Assembly (NCBI RefSeq): GCF_028372415.1
Contig: NC_092872.1
Span: 517,266,224-517,330,223 of the forward strand
Length of the DNA: 64,000 nucleotides
Source of the DNA: Notamacropus eugenii
Taxonomy: Eukaryota; Chordata; Mammalia; Diprotodontia; Macropodidae
Direction of reading: 5' to 3'
The notes under the pieces are model-generated. The model was given only the letters and a program-made list of their open reading frames with translations. It did no database searches and was not told the origin of the DNA. The translations under genes and the position numbers were made by a program. Below, one piece after another: positions 10,736 through 21,542 of this stretch. The number at the start of each line of letters is the position of its first letter. Within the stretch, counting starts at the first letter, position 1.

Positions 10736-11115
10736 CATTTATTTAAAATTTATTGGTAATTTTTGGTTTTGATTCACCTTCATTTTCCAATCTTTCCTCT
10801 CTCTCCCACCCAGAGAGCCATTCATTATAACAAAGAATTAAAAAAAAGTTGTTCAGCAAAATAACCATGACAGCAAATAAGCCTGACATTATAAGCAGTG
10901 TTCCACTCCTATCCCTCCCTCCCCTTTTGGAAAGAGTGGAGAGAGGTCCATCTTCTTATCTATTTTCTTTTCCTGGCCAAGCCCCATTATTAAAGTTACA
11001 CAGGATTCAGTTTCAATATTTGTTATTTTTCTTTTCATTGGTGTTGTGTTCAGTTTTCCTGGTTCTATCTGCAAACTTGAGAGTAATGGGGATTACTATT
11101 TTTATGTTTGTAACC
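10736..11115 (-). mobile_element. Old L1-type 3' end, antisense
   Basis: Pyrimidine-rich antisense 3'UTR: 'tctctctcccacccagagagccattcattataacaaagaatt', 'agcaaaataaccatgacag', 'gtgttccactcct', 'ttttcctggttctatctgc'. The same layout occurs at 38393-38930 and 48600-49060, so these are copies of one older L1-like family. Confidence 0.55.
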
Positions 11116-11129
11116 TAAATAAGTCCTAA

Positions 11130-11615
11130 TACATGTTTGTTGAATATGAATGGGGTGACTACTGGACACATACCAGAAGGAAATGAAAACCAGAAAGAAA
11201 GTGTCATGTATGCTGAAATATTCATAGCAGTACTATTTGTGGAAGCAAAAACAGGAAACAAAGTACATACAGACTAATTTGTCAGTGCTTGAACAAATTG
11301 TAGTAAATTGGTGTAATAGAATATCATTGTCCTACAAGCTAATGAATTTGAGGAAGGCATCGATGAGCTAAAGCAAAATGAAAACATTAGCAAAACCAAT
11401 AGAACAGTATATATGGTGATCACAGTTGTGTAAATGAAAACACCAAAAGGCATTTAAATAGAATGACCAATATTGGTTCCAAAGAACAGATGATAAAACA
11501 TTCCTTCTTCCTCTTGGTAGAAAAACGAAGTAGGCTACAGATACCAAACTTTGTACTTGCTGATAAATGTGGTGTAAAAACAAAAGCCTTGATAAAACAT
11601 ATTAAAAAATGATTT
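11130..11615 (+). pseudogene. Degenerate L1 ORF2 3' end
   Basis: Sense L1 signals remain: 'gctgaaatattcatagcagtactatttgtgg', 'agcaaaaacaggaaac', 'aatagaatatcattgtcctacaagc', 'aaagcaaaatgaaaac'. It corresponds to the C-terminal coding end and start of the 3'UTR of a family more diverged than the L1 at 20726. It abuts the 7SL pseudogene. Confidence 0.5.
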
Positions 11616-11618
11616 GGG

Positions 11619-11922
11619 GGCTGGGCATGGGGCACAGGTCTGTCATCCCAGCTACTAAGGAGGCTTGGAAGTTCTGAGCTTCAGTGTATTACACTAATGA
11701 AACTGAGCATCCGCACTAAGATGGCATCATTATGGTGAGCCAGGCACCACCTGCCACCCATTTCCACCCCCCAGCCTAAGGCAGAACTAAAGGGCTATGG
11801 TTAGAAATGGAGCAAGTCAAGAGTCTCATGATAATTAGTAAGAAGATTGGCCAATGAATGACGACTGAAATTCCAGCCTGGGAGAGATGAGGAAAATCAG
11901 TCTTTAAAGAAAAAAAGAAAGA
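11619..11922 (+). pseudogene. RN7SL (pseudogene): 7SL (SRP) RNA retropseudogene
   Basis: The block follows the order of vertebrate 7SL RNA from end to end. It has 'ggctgggcatggggcac' (5' Alu domain), 'tcccagctactaaggaggc', 'agttctgagcttcagtgtatta', 'catccgcactaagatggcatca', 'ttatggtgagcc', 'cctaagg', 'ggttagaaatggagcaag', 'tgatcag'-like 'tgataattagta', and near the 3' end 'ccagcctgggagagatgagg'. An A-rich tail (about 11903-11922) follows. About 23-26 bases are missing between 'ggaggc' and 'gttctg'. The S domain (about 11695-11850) is retained, which excludes an Alu- or B1-like SINE. Divergence and the deletion make it a dead processed copy. No clear target duplication could be fixed. Confidence 0.85.
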
Positions 11923-11994
11923 ACTGGGGGAGACATCTAAGTTGTATGAATATATGTAAGGAGAAAGTATTTTAGTCAATGGAGAAAACAGAAT

Positions 11995-12320
11995 TTTAGA
12001 ACTAAAAGAGATTTTAGAGATTATTTAACATAACTCTCATTTTAAAGCTAAGGAAGCTGAAGTCCAGAGAAAGAAAGTCATGTGTCTGTTACACAGTTCA
12101 TAACTGACATTTAAATATTGCTTTAAAGTTTGTCAAGTGTTATCTTATTTCACAACAATCTCATGTGATAGGTAGTGAGATGTTATTATTCCCATTTTAT
12201 AGAGGATCAGAGATGAGAAGAGACTTGCCTAGGGTCACATACCTAATAGGCAAAAGAGATGAGATATAAACCCATGTTTTAGTCTCCAGCTCTTTAGCTA
12301 GTATACCCTGCTACTGTTCT
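11995..12320 (-). mobile_element. tRNA-derived SINEs (CORE/MIR type), antisense
   Basis: Two antisense pieces. The first (11995-12110) has 'agaactaaaagagattttagagattattt' and 'agctaaggaagctgaagtccagagaaag'. The second (12115-12320) has 'tttgtcaagtgttatcttatttcacaacaatctcatgtg', 'cccattttatagaggatcagag', 'gacttgcctagggtcacatacc'. Sequence 12321-12730 is not recognised. Confidence 0.55.
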
Positions 12321-12727
12321 GCTAGAAAGTATCAGAAATGAACCTCAGTCATGACTTTAAGGACACTATGCCTTACTGTCTTAGGGTCTCCATTAATTTG
12401 CTCTTGGTCTCTGTAAAGAGAAATTAAGAAAAAATAAAGTTAGAAATATAGGTTAGAAATTAGGAAAAATAATGATTAACAATGAAAATTATTACTTTTG
12501 TGAGTTATCAAACTTAGGGTATGAAATCTCATTCCTTGGATGCCTTCAAATCCTTCAACCTTTTAATCATAATTTACAGATTAACTAACCAAACCACACA
12601 AGTCATCCCTAGTAGTCAAAATAAGAATACATTGGCAAAAACAAACAATTATATTAAAATAAAGTCAGATTTTCCTTCTAAGTCCTAAAGAAGTCTCCTT
12701 TAAAAAGCTGGGTACTAAAATTTCTTT

Positions 12728-12730
<3 letters not shown>

Positions 12731-12767
<37 letters not shown>

Positions 12768-12835
12768 GTGTGTGTATATATATATAGGCATAAATAAACA
12801 TATGTGTGTATGTGTATATATATGTGCATATGTTA
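12731..12835. repeat. Compound microsatellite (CT)n-(TG)n-(TA)n
   Basis: A (CT) run at 12731-12763 is followed by 'catatgtgtgtgtatatatatata', and after a short spacer by alternating tg/ta sequence to about 12830. Length is likely polymorphic. Confidence 0.9.
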
Positions 12836-14299
12836 TGAAAAATGGTTATAAATAATAAATATCTTGAAGATTCAGAGCTTCTCTCAACCCTCTTTTTTCA
12901 AAGTGCTGACCTTTAAGTTCAGTTTTTCTTCAGAAGGACACTTCTGATAATGAAATTACATTGAGTCTCCTTATTATTGAGTCAAACCCCAAACCAAGCT
13001 AAGAAGTAATTAATTTAAGGTATGGTGTTCTCCTCAAGTTTAGGTGGAGGTTGATTATTCTGTCTAGATAGCCCAAATCATGGGGGTGGTCTGGTAAAAG
13101 AGGTATTTCTTCTGTCTGGAGATGAAATAATGATGAAATGATATCAACCCCTATTGAAAAAATATATAAACTGTGCACCTCAACTTCAAAATGAACTCTC
13201 ATTTCCAAACTGTTAGCTGCCATGCAAAGCATGACCACCCACTTTTAGAGAAAAACCATGGAATCAGACATTCTAACCCTGTTTGTCTTTCCCAGACCAA
13301 CTCTAGGAGGATGAGTGTATTGAGAGAAATTATTATTCCTTTTGTATATTTATAACTAATTATTAAAATAGGACCAAGGTTTTTACCTTTTCTACTTCCT
13401 TATCTAGAAATGAACCAGTATGGGAAATCTTGGACAATGACTTACCCAGGCTAAGATCTAATCAAAGAGAGTAAAGAAATTCTAAGATTAGGCCAGTGGG
13501 TAGATTCCTGTTCATTATGTTTACTCAGATAGATCTGGGATTTGTCAGATGGGTGATATGAAAATTGATGTCTTTTTGACCAAGATTTGGGTATTCAGTG
13601 GGTACCTCAAGAACCTAATTGTAATATAGTTCAGTCTCCTCATTGTAATAGTCATTCTCTCTCATTATTTGTTAACTAATCAGAATTGACTGATACCCTC
13701 AGGAACACTCACCCTTCCAAGGGCACGTAAGTGTTGAGTGGGCTCCATGAGGAGTGCCACTGACCTTTTTAGTTAATAAAATGCTAGCATTAATAATAAA
13801 ATGATTAAATACCCAGAAACTATGTCTCTCAAACTTTTTAAACATCTCAGTATGTGTATATACACACACATATACTTACATCCACACACACATATGAAAC
13901 AGCTCTATCCAGTGGAACCCCTCCCCTATATTTGTACTACTGAAATTTATTTCTTTTTGATCCCTTGGACTTATCAATGCTGAGTTTAAAAACCCTAATA
14001 TATTAAGTACAGTGTTATGACTGAATTTTTATTTGGTCCCTAACAAGAGAGAGACCAAGAATACTGAGAATCCTGGGTTCCTAAGGAAGGGGAAGCAGAA
14101 AGAACAAAGGAGAGTAGAAAAGATAAATTTAACATTTAAAAATCTTGCCTTGGGCTTACCCTGTGTCAACACTTTACCTACAGTGATGGAAATCCCTCTG
14201 TCTTGATTTCCATTCATTGCTAAGAATTTTTCAGCACCCTTTCTAATAGCCCAGGGTAGTCTCAGTCCTTCTCTTCCTTCTGTGGGTAGTGTGGGTGCA
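12836..14299. other. Intergenic sequence without recognised features
   Basis: AT-rich non-coding sequence. A short alternating ca/ta tract is at 13855-13895. Short ORFs here have no family resemblance. Nothing else could be supported. Confidence 0.5.
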
Positions 14300-14440
14300 G
14301 TCACAAAGCTGTAGACTGAAAGTCTGACTCAAGATAGGTTCAAATCCTAGCTCTACCATTTAATAACTGTGACTTTGGGCAAATTTCTGCCTTTCTCTGA
14401 GCTTGTTTCTTCATCTGTAAAGCAAAGAGAATTGGACTAG
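14300..14440 (+). mobile_element. tRNA-derived SINE fragment
   Basis: Sense fragment: 'gttcaaatcctagctctacc' (B-box-like), 'tgactttgggcaaattt', 'cttcatctgtaaagc', ending at 'tggactagagcag', where the next element begins. Confidence 0.6.
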
Positions 14441-14442
14441 AG

Positions 14443-15285
14443 CAGAGGTTCTTGTCTTTTTTTGTTTTATGGACCTCTTTGGCAGGCTGATGAAACCTAT
14501 GGACCTGTTTTTTGTTTTGTTTTAGTTTTCACAAAATGTATTAATTTATTTGTTTTCAGTTTTCAATATTCACTTCCACAAGTTTTAAATTTTTTCCTCC
14601 TCCCTCCCACCTCCCTCCTGAGATAGCCATCTTATATGGGTTCTACACATACATTCTTATTAAACACATTTTCTCATTAGTCATGGTGCATAGAAGAATT
14701 AAAATGAATGGGAGAAACCATGAGAAAAAAACAAAATAAAACAAAACACAACACAAGAGAAAATTCCATATTTCTTTCTCTGGATGTGGATAGCATTTTG
14801 AATCGAGTCCTTTGGGAATGTTTTAGGTCCTTGCATGGCTAAGAATGGCTAAGTCTATCAAAATCAGTCATTGTACACTGTGGCTGTAACTGTGTACAAT
14901 GGTCTCCTGGATCTGCTCACTTCACTCAGCATCAGTTCATATAAGTCTTTTCAAGTTTTTCTGAAGTTTACCTGTTCATCATTTCTTATAGCACAATAGT
15001 ATTCCATTACATTCATATACCACAACTTGTTCAGTCATTCCCCAATTGATAGGCATTCCCTTGATTTCCATTTCTTGGCCACTACAAAAAGAGGTGCTAT
15101 AAATATTTTTGTAATAGGGGCTCAAAATAATTAAAAAAAAATTCATAATCAAAGAAAATGCTAAATTTTGGAACAAGGCTAGTGATAACAATAAAGATGT
15201 TAGTTTTTTCCCATCCAAGGTCATGAGGTCTGTGGACCTCAGAAATCTATGGGGCCTGTGGACCTCAGATTTAAAATTCCTGCAT
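14443..15285 (-). mobile_element. hAT-like non-autonomous element interrupted by an L1
   Basis: Two halves of one short element flank an L1 3' end. The left half (14446-14520) has 'cagaggttct' and 'ggacctctttggcaggctgatgaaacctatgg'. The right half (15119-15285) has 'ttcataatcaaagaaaatgctaaatttt', 'gataacaataaagatgt' and 'cccatccaaggtcatgagg'. The two halves correspond, in reverse orientation, to the continuous copy at 63650-63860, and a related copy is at 44565-44757. The 'ggtccatgg' subterminal motifs and a CTAGAG-containing left flank suggest hAT, but the family is not certain. Confidence 0.65.
14521..15118 (-). mobile_element. 5'-truncated L1 3' end
   Basis: Antisense L1: 3'UTR ('tttatttgttttcagttttc', 'cttatatgggttctacacatac', 'tcattagtcatggtgcatag') followed by the ORF2 C-terminal region ('tatgccatt'-type motif as 'tagcacaatagtattccatta', 'cagtcattccccaattgatagg'). 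It lies inside the hAT-like element. An imperfect target duplication may be 'cacaaaatgtattaa' (left) against 'ctcaaaataattaaa' (right). Confidence 0.8.
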
Positions 15286-15299
15286 TAAACAATATATGA

Positions 15300-15546
15300 A
15301 GGCCATCCTGGCACAGCTAGGTGGCTCACTGGATAGAGCACTGGGCCTGCAGTCAGAAAGATTAAAGTTCAGATCTGACTTCAGACATTTACTGTAGCTG
15401 TATGATCCTTAGCAAGTCACTTAACTCCTCCCTGCATAAAACTGGAGAAGCAAATGGCAAATCATGCAGTATCTTTGCCAAGAAAATCCCATGGATAACT
15501 GGTCCACTGGGTCATGAAGAGTCAAACAGGACCAAACAACAACAAT
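15300..15546 (+). mobile_element. tRNA-derived SINE, full length (Mar1/WSINE type)
   Basis: Complete structure: 'cacagctaggtggctcactggatagagcactggg' (tRNA-related head with A box), 'agttcagatctgact' (B-box-like), 'cttagcaagtcacttaactcc', 'ggcaaatcatgcagtatctttgccaagaaaa', tail 'gggtcatgaagagtcaaacaggaccaaacaacaacaa'. The tail resembles the RTE 3' end at about 22430-22470. Confidence 0.85.
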
Positions 15547-15989
15547 CCCAGCTCTAACATTTTATGTTCTGTAGAACATAATGCAATTCTAGCATTATAA
15601 GATTTCCAATTCATTTCACTAACTTAAGCTTCAGCAGTAAATTCAGAGTTTGTGTGGCAGAGGTAGATACAAGTCCAAGTTATTATTTCCTCCAAGGTCA
15701 GTAACAAGAAAGTATTGTGGATTGCTCTTATTCTTTATCAAAACTGGTTGGACCACCCTAACCTTAGAAGCAGTCTGAATATGAAAGTAAAGGACTAGGA
15801 AGGGAGCCTAGACCACCTTCATAGAAAACTGCTACAAGGAAATAGAAGAGAATTTACCTTGGGAATCATTGCTACAAGGATTTGGAAGAGTGGGTTAGAA
15901 GAGTAAGAAGTAGTTTGGGTGTGGAACATGAAGACACAATAATCTTTCCTGGGTATCTCTGATTCTAAGAAACAAAGTCCATTGATCCA
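15547..15989. other. Intergenic sequence without recognised features
   Basis: No coding signature, repeat boundary or RNA structure recognised. Confidence 0.4.
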
Positions 15990-16195
15990 ACAGCTCCCAC
16001 TTTTATATATTTATTGTCTTCCAACTTTGGCATTCTATGTTTTGAGGCCCCCATCCCCCTCTAACATTCTAGATTCCAAGTTCTCAAGATTCTCAAACAT
16101 CTAGCATTCTATGTTCTATATTCTGCAGTCCTTCTCAGCTTTGATGTTTTATGTTCTATATTCCCTTTCAGCTCCCTTTCAGCTCAATTATGGTC
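15990..16195 (+). repeat. Degenerate 'attctatgttct' tandem repeat
   Basis: Loose repeats of 'cattctatgtttt', 'cattctagattccaag', 'gcattctatgttctatattctg', 'tttatgttctatattcc' spaced about 30-40 bases. This is the same motif type as the regular minisatellite at 33127-33780, in a decayed state. It probably derives from SINE tails. Confidence 0.5.
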
Positions 16196-16407
16196 TAAGA
16201 TATGAGACTGATTCAAAATATCAGAGTAAGATGATAAAAGGGAGCCAAGATCCTCATACTCTCCACAAAAAAACTCAAAAACAAACAAAAAACCCAAGAA
16301 CAAAAACAAAACCAACACGTAAAAAGCAATATAAGATAATAAAAATGAATAAAAATATTTTAAAGAGTAAAACTAACCAACACATTGGAAGAAGCTGGCG
16401 TGGTGAG

Positions 16408-17722
16408 GAATGGATTTTTAAAAATTTAATTAATTTATTTGTTTTCAGTTTTCAACAATCACTTCTCTCATTTTTAAATTTTCTCCCTCCCTACCCCCTT
16501 CTTTCTGAGATAGCATACAATCTTATATGGGTTCTATATATACACTCTTTTTTAAAAATTGAATTATATTATTTGTTTTCAGTGTTCAACAATCACTTCC
16601 ATATATCTTAGATTTTTTTCTACTTTCTCCCCCTCATTTTCCCCCTCCCCCCGCCCTCTCTGAGATGGCGTACAATGTTATATAAGTTCTATACGTACAT
16701 TCCTAAAAAATGCATGTTGTATAGAAGAATTAAAATGATACACGCATTCTTATTAAACAAATTTTCACATTAGTCATGGTGCATAGAAGAATTAAAATGA
16801 ATGGGAGAAACCATGAGAAAAACTAAATGAAAACAAAGCATAACTCAAGAGAAAATAGTCTGCTTCATTCTGCATTCTAGTTCCATAGTTCTTTCTCTGG
16901 ATATGGATGGCATTTTACCTCGAGTCCTTTGGGAATGTCTTAGGTCCTTGCATTGCTGTGAAGGGCTAAGTCTATCAAAAACAGCCCTTGAACTCTGTGG
17001 CTGTTACTGTGTACAATGTTCTTCTGGTTCTGCTCATTTCACTCAGCTCAGTTCATATATGTCTTTTCAGGTTTTTCTGAAGTCAACCTGTTCATCATTT
17101 CTTATAGCACAATAGTATTCCATTACATTCACATACCACAACTTGTTCAGCCATTCCCCAATTGATGGGCATCCCTTTAATTTCTAGTTCTTGGCCACCA
17201 CAAAGAGAGCTGCTATAAATATTTTTGTACATGTAGCACCTTTTCCCATTTTTATGATCTCTTTGGGATACAGCCCTAGAAGTGATATTGCTGAATCAAA
17301 GGATATGCATATTTTTATAGTCCTTTAGGCATAGTTCCAAATTGTTCTCTAGAATGGTTGGTTCGGCTCACAGTTCCACTGACAATGAATTAGTGTTCCA
17401 ACTCTCCCACATCTTCTCCAATATTTATCATCTTTCTGTTTTGTCATGTTAGCCAATCTGATAGGGGTAATGTGATATCTCAGAGTTGTTTTGATTTGCA
17501 TCTCTCTAATCAATAGTGCTTTAGAGCTTTTTTTGTATGACTATAGATATCTTTAATTTTTTCCTCTGAAAACTGCCTATTCATATTCTTTTAGCATTTA
17601 TCAATTGTGTAATGACTTGTGTTCTTGTAAATTTGACTCAGGTCTCTAGAAATGAGGGCTTTCTCACAGACACTAGTTGTAAAAATTCTTTCTCAGTCTT
17701 TGCCGAATGGATTTTTAAAAAT
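16408..17722 (-). mobile_element. 5'-truncated L1 with 18-bp target duplication
   Basis: Antisense L1 covering the C-terminal third of ORF2 and the 3'UTR. Exact 18-bp repeats GAATGGATTTTTAAAAAT bound it at 16408-16425 and 17705-17722, with the T-rich (poly-A) end at the left as expected for a minus-strand copy. ORF2 motifs include 'atgatctctttgggatacagccc', 'tcccacatcttctcc' and 'ttgtcatgttagccaatctg'. Near the left end the 3'UTR occurs twice in tandem (16426-16545 and from about 16546). A second, very short L1 may have inserted into the A-tail of the first. Confidence 0.85.
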
Positions 17723-18355
17723 GGAATCCAACAATGCATTGGATTGGAAAGGAAATGTATTAAATTCAGAAAGACCTAAATAGATTTAGAATGAAAGTGT
17801 GTTTCAAAGTTTATTATGCTATTGTCAAACCATGAAAAATGGAAATGTTACTGATGATATTAAACAAAACTGAATTCAAACCAAAAACATATTATGCTAA
17901 AAGGTTCTACATAAAATAATAACATTAATCTTAAGTATATATGACAATAATTCTGCAAAATTAATAAAGGAAAACCTCAAAATAACTCAAAAAGAAATAG
18001 AAAAATCAACAATGGTGGGGGATTTTAACATTCTACTATCAAAATATGAAAAATTCAACAAAAAGATAAACAAGAAAAATCATAGAGCTACACAGAATGC
18101 TAAATAAACTATATTTAACATACATAGATAGAATTCAAAGAGAAAGTCAAAGAATATCCTCTTCCCCCCATCCCCATGCTCATATAATTGACATAAAAGC
18201 TGATTATGTATATACTGGACCACAAAGAAAATGGCAACTATTGAAAAATAGAGATTCTATACCCTACATCTATACATCATAATACAATAAAATTAAGAGT
18301 AACTAATGATACAGCAAATAAAAGGTGTAGGTCTACATGGAAACTACATTCTAAG
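17723..18355 (+). pseudogene. Probable relic of a LINE ORF2 endonuclease region
   Basis: Beyond the L1 lies older sequence whose sense strand reads 'GDFNILLSKYEKFNKKINKK' around 18019-18080. This resembles the endonuclease motif of L1 ORF2 (GDFNTPLS...). The remainder is broken by stops. The matching left flank of the interrupted old sequence is 16196-16407. Assignment is tentative. Confidence 0.35.
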
Positions 18356-18529
18356 GTCTATCTCAGTCTTAGTCTATAACAATAATTGATCACTTTTCTA
18401 TACATTTCTTTCTCATTTTAAAGTCTCTTTTCTCTCAGCATTCCTATACACAGGTTATCATCACTACTTACAGAAGAAGAGATTGAGCCTCAAAGATATA
18501 ACTTGGCAAGATGATACTAGGAACTTAAC

Positions 18530-18871
18530 CCTTCTCAGCAATGCAAGACAACTAAGACAACTCCAAAAGACTCATAATGGAAAATGTTGTCCATATCCAG
18601 AGAAAGAACTTTGGAGTCTGAATGCAGATGGAAGCAGACTATTTGCTCTCCTTTTATTTGTTGTTTTGCTTTGTTTCTTCTTTCTTGTGGTTCCTCCCAT
18701 TAGTTCTAATTCTTCTTTACATCATTTCTAATGTGAAAATATGTTTAATATGAACATATAAGGAGAGCCTATATCAGATTGCATGCCATCTTGGGGAGGG
18801 GGAGAAAAATTTAAAACTCAAAATCTTATGCAAGTGAACGATGAAAACTAAAAAAAAAATAATTAATTTTA

Positions 18872-18875
<4 letters not shown>
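18530..18875 (+). mobile_element. 3' end of an older L1-like retroposon
   Basis: Sense 3'UTR: 'aatgcaagacaactaagacaactccaaaag', 'tccagagaaagaactttggagtctgaatgcagatggaagcag', 'taatgtgaaaatatgtttaatatg', 'gccatcttggggagggggag', ending in an A-rich tail (18842-18870) that leads into the TA run. Confidence 0.65.

Positions 18876-18878
<3 letters not shown>

Positions 18879-18937
<59 letters not shown>
18879..18937. repeat. (TA)n microsatellite
   Basis: About 29 uninterrupted TA dinucleotides directly after the A-tail of a retroposon, consistent with microsatellite birth from a poly(A) tail. Confidence 0.95.
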
Positions 18938-18943
<6 letters not shown>

Positions 18944-19242
18944 AGATGATACTACTTTTGACTTCCAGTCTAGTGCTCTTTCTACTGAACTACACTGCTC
19001 TTCTTTGCTATTCATTATGTGCTAGTAGTATTCCTTGTACCTCCTTCCCCAAAACACACCTTCTACTCTGATAGAAAAATACCCAAAATTCCCATTTTGT
19101 AGCCAGGGAGGCTGACAGATTTCAATGATATCTGAACCCATCATGGGAGGTTGAGGCAAAACCCAGAGCAGAAGTTTCCAGCAGATTGACAACCAGCTGA
19201 AGGGAAAGGTAGAAATGATTCTATAGAGCCTACAGTCATGTA

Positions 19243-19460
19243 GCATTACGGTTGTTCATCCTTTATTCTTGAAGAGGACTGACAATACCAGGAGGTTGAT
19301 GTCTTGACTTGCACATGAATTGGATTTAAATGATGCAGAGCAAAACAAAATTCAAAACAACTATCAATGGCCTCAGATGCAGTGGGTGACCTTGGCCTTT
19401 CTAGGTCGTTCTGAGGTCTCAATTTGTTGGAGACAATGCCCATTCAATGTCTAAGTAGGT
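19243..19460 (+). mobile_element. SINE, RTE-SINE/WALLSI-like family
   Basis: Starts 'gttgttcatcctttattcttgaagaggactgacaa', then 'gttgatgtcttgacttgcacatgaattggatttaaatgatgcagag', 'gcagtgggtgaccttggcctttctagg', 'aatgcccattcaatg'. Same family as 1186-1476. Confidence 0.8.
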
Positions 19461-19758
19461 AGGAAGAGGAATTAAGAAACCACTAAATGAAGGTGAAAGA
19501 AGAGAATGTAAGAACCAGCTTGAAGCTTAACATCTAAAAAACTATTATCTGGGCAACTGGTCCCATTATCTCCTGGCATATAGAGAGAGAAGAAGTAGAA
19601 GCAGTGTGAGATTTTATATCCTTGGGCTCAAAGATCATTGTAGACAGCTACTGCAGCCATGATATTAAAAGATCCTACTTGGAAGGAAAGCTATGGCAAA
19701 TCTGGACAGCATATTGAAAAGTAGAGGCATCATCTTTTCAACAAAGGTTGGTACAGTC

Positions 19759-20362
19759 CAGAAGTTCCCAAACTTATTTGGCTTACTGCCACCTTTTCAA
19801 AAAAAAAAATTACTCAGCACCCCCCTGGAAATCTACTTTCTTTAAGCCTTTGATGGTTTTTTAAAAGTTTGCATCATTTCTAAAAAACATGTAAAATATA
19901 CATTTTTAAAATGATGCATCTTAAATTTATAATTTATTGTAAATTTGTGGGGTTTTCTCCTGCATTGAAATTTTGATGATGTAATATTGCATTATGTAAT
20001 CATATAGCATTGCTTCTTCTTGCCGATACATGCTGGACTTCCTAACAATAGGCAACCCACTCACTTGCCAACACCTGCTTGTTAAGACCTGTTGGTGGAC
20101 TTGACTACTGATGGCTTATAACTTTCATTTTGTGTGTTTATTTGGAAAATAAACTGTGACTTTAACTCTGTTACATAAGAGAAGAAATAGGTATAAGTGT
20201 TTTTTCAAAATTTTCTTCTAGTCTTTCCTTATGTTTCCACTATCCTATTATTTTTATTCAGTACCCACCAATTGCACCCAAGGTTACTAATCCCCACTCC
20301 TCCCCTGCATTCCAGATCATCCAAAAGTATCCAAAAGGTATCACCTACTTTGGGAACCTCTG
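19759..20362. mobile_element. hAT-family non-autonomous transposon
   Basis: Ends CAGAAGTTCCCAAACTT (left) and, inverted, CAGAGGTTCCCAAAGTA (right), a good TIR pair. The left flank GTACAGTC (19751-19758) and TTATAGTC (20366-20373) share six of eight bases, with three extra bases at the right join. It interrupts the RTE between 'acaaaggttggtacagtc' and 'atagtcaaaactatgg', which in an uninterrupted RTE are contiguous. The interior is AT-rich with no transposase frame. Confidence 0.7.
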
Positions 20363-20725
20363 GTGTTATAGTCAAAACTATGGTTTCTTCCAGTAGCAAT
20401 GCATGTTGGACTGTAAGAAAAGCTGAGTGCCACCGAATCCATATTTTCAAATTGTGGTGCTAGAGTAGACTTTTGAGAGTCCCTGGGACAGTGAGGAGAT
20501 TAATCAATCAGTACTTGAAGAAATTAATTCAGGCTATCAGGGCAAATACTGAAGCTGAAATTTAAATACTTTGACCACATAATGAGAAGACAGGACTCAT
20601 TGGAAAAGACCCAAATGTTAGGAAAGATTGAAGACAAAAGGAAAAGGGGATGGTAGAGGATGAGATAGATAGTATCATGGAAACAAAGAACATGAACTTG
20701 GAGAGACTTCAAGAGATAGTGGAGG

Positions 20726-21363
20726 TAATTGATAAATGGTCAAAGGATATGAACAGGCAATTTTCGGAAGAAGAAATTAAAGATATCTATAATCATATGA
20801 AAAAATGCTCTAAATCACTATTGATTAGAGAGATGAAAATCAAAACAACTCTGAGGTACCACATCACACCTATAAGATTGGCAAACATGACAGAACAAGA
20901 AAATGATAAATGCTGGAGAGGATGTGGGAGAGTTGGAACACTAATTCATTGTTGGTGGAGCTGGGAGCGCATCCAACCATTCTGGAGAGCAATTTGGAAC
21001 TATGCCCAAAGGGCTACAAAAATGTGCATACCCTTTGACCCAGCAATATCGCTACTAGGACTGTATCCCCAAGAGATCATAAAAATGGGAAAGGATCCCA
21101 CATGTACAAAAATATTTATAGCAGCACTCTTTGTAGTTGCCAAAAACTGGAAGTCAAGGGGATGTCCATCAATTGGGGAATGGCTGAATAAATTATGGTA
21201 TATGAATGTAATGGAGTACTATTGTGCCATAAGAAATGATGAACAAGAAGACTTCAGAGAGGCCTGGAAGGACTTATATGACCTGATGCTGAGTGAAAGG
21301 AGCAGAACCAGGAGAACTTTGTGCACAGTAACGACCACAGTGTGTGAGAGTTTTTTCTGGTAG
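20726..21363 (+). pseudogene. L1 ORF2 C-terminal fragment, 212 codons open
   Basis: Open from the L1 join to TAG at 21361-21363. It carries the ORF2p C-terminal signatures 'DKWSKDMNRQFSEEE', 'HMKKCSKSLLIREMKIKTTL', 'CWRGCGRVGTLIHCWW', 'PFDPAISLLGLYPQE', 'KIFIAALFVVAKNW' and 'YYCAIRNDEQEDF'. The cysteine motif region (about 20925-20970) is intact. ORF2p is normally about 1,250-1,280 residues with endonuclease and reverse transcriptase domains upstream; these are missing. The frame continues upstream without a stop to an ATG at 20650 inside the RTE, producing an accidental RTE-L1 chimeric ORF of 237 codons. No function is expected. Confidence 0.85.
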
Positions 21364-21542
21364 ACTTGGAATTTCATAATAACGCAAGAACTTCTTAAAA
21401 AAAAAAAAATCCCAATGGTGGTTCTCTAAGGCAAAATGCCTTCCACACGCAGAGAAAGAAATATGGAACTCATTCGCAGAATGTAGCAGATCATGTTTGT
21501 GTATGTGTATGTTTTTGTGAATCATGTTGTGATTTGTTATAT

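Noticed and set aside
15300..15380. tRNA gene
   Set aside because: The A- and B-box-like sequences belong to a tRNA-derived SINE head. No cloverleaf with anticodon could be drawn, and the CORE/RTE tail follows.
16111..16611. 166-codon ORF
   Set aside because: Spans degenerate tandem repeat and antisense L1 3'UTR; low complexity and no family match.
20650..21363. 237-codon ORF as a candidate gene
   Set aside because: It is a chance in-frame fusion of an RTE fragment and the L1 ORF2 tail, created by the L1 insertion; no promoter or independent start context.
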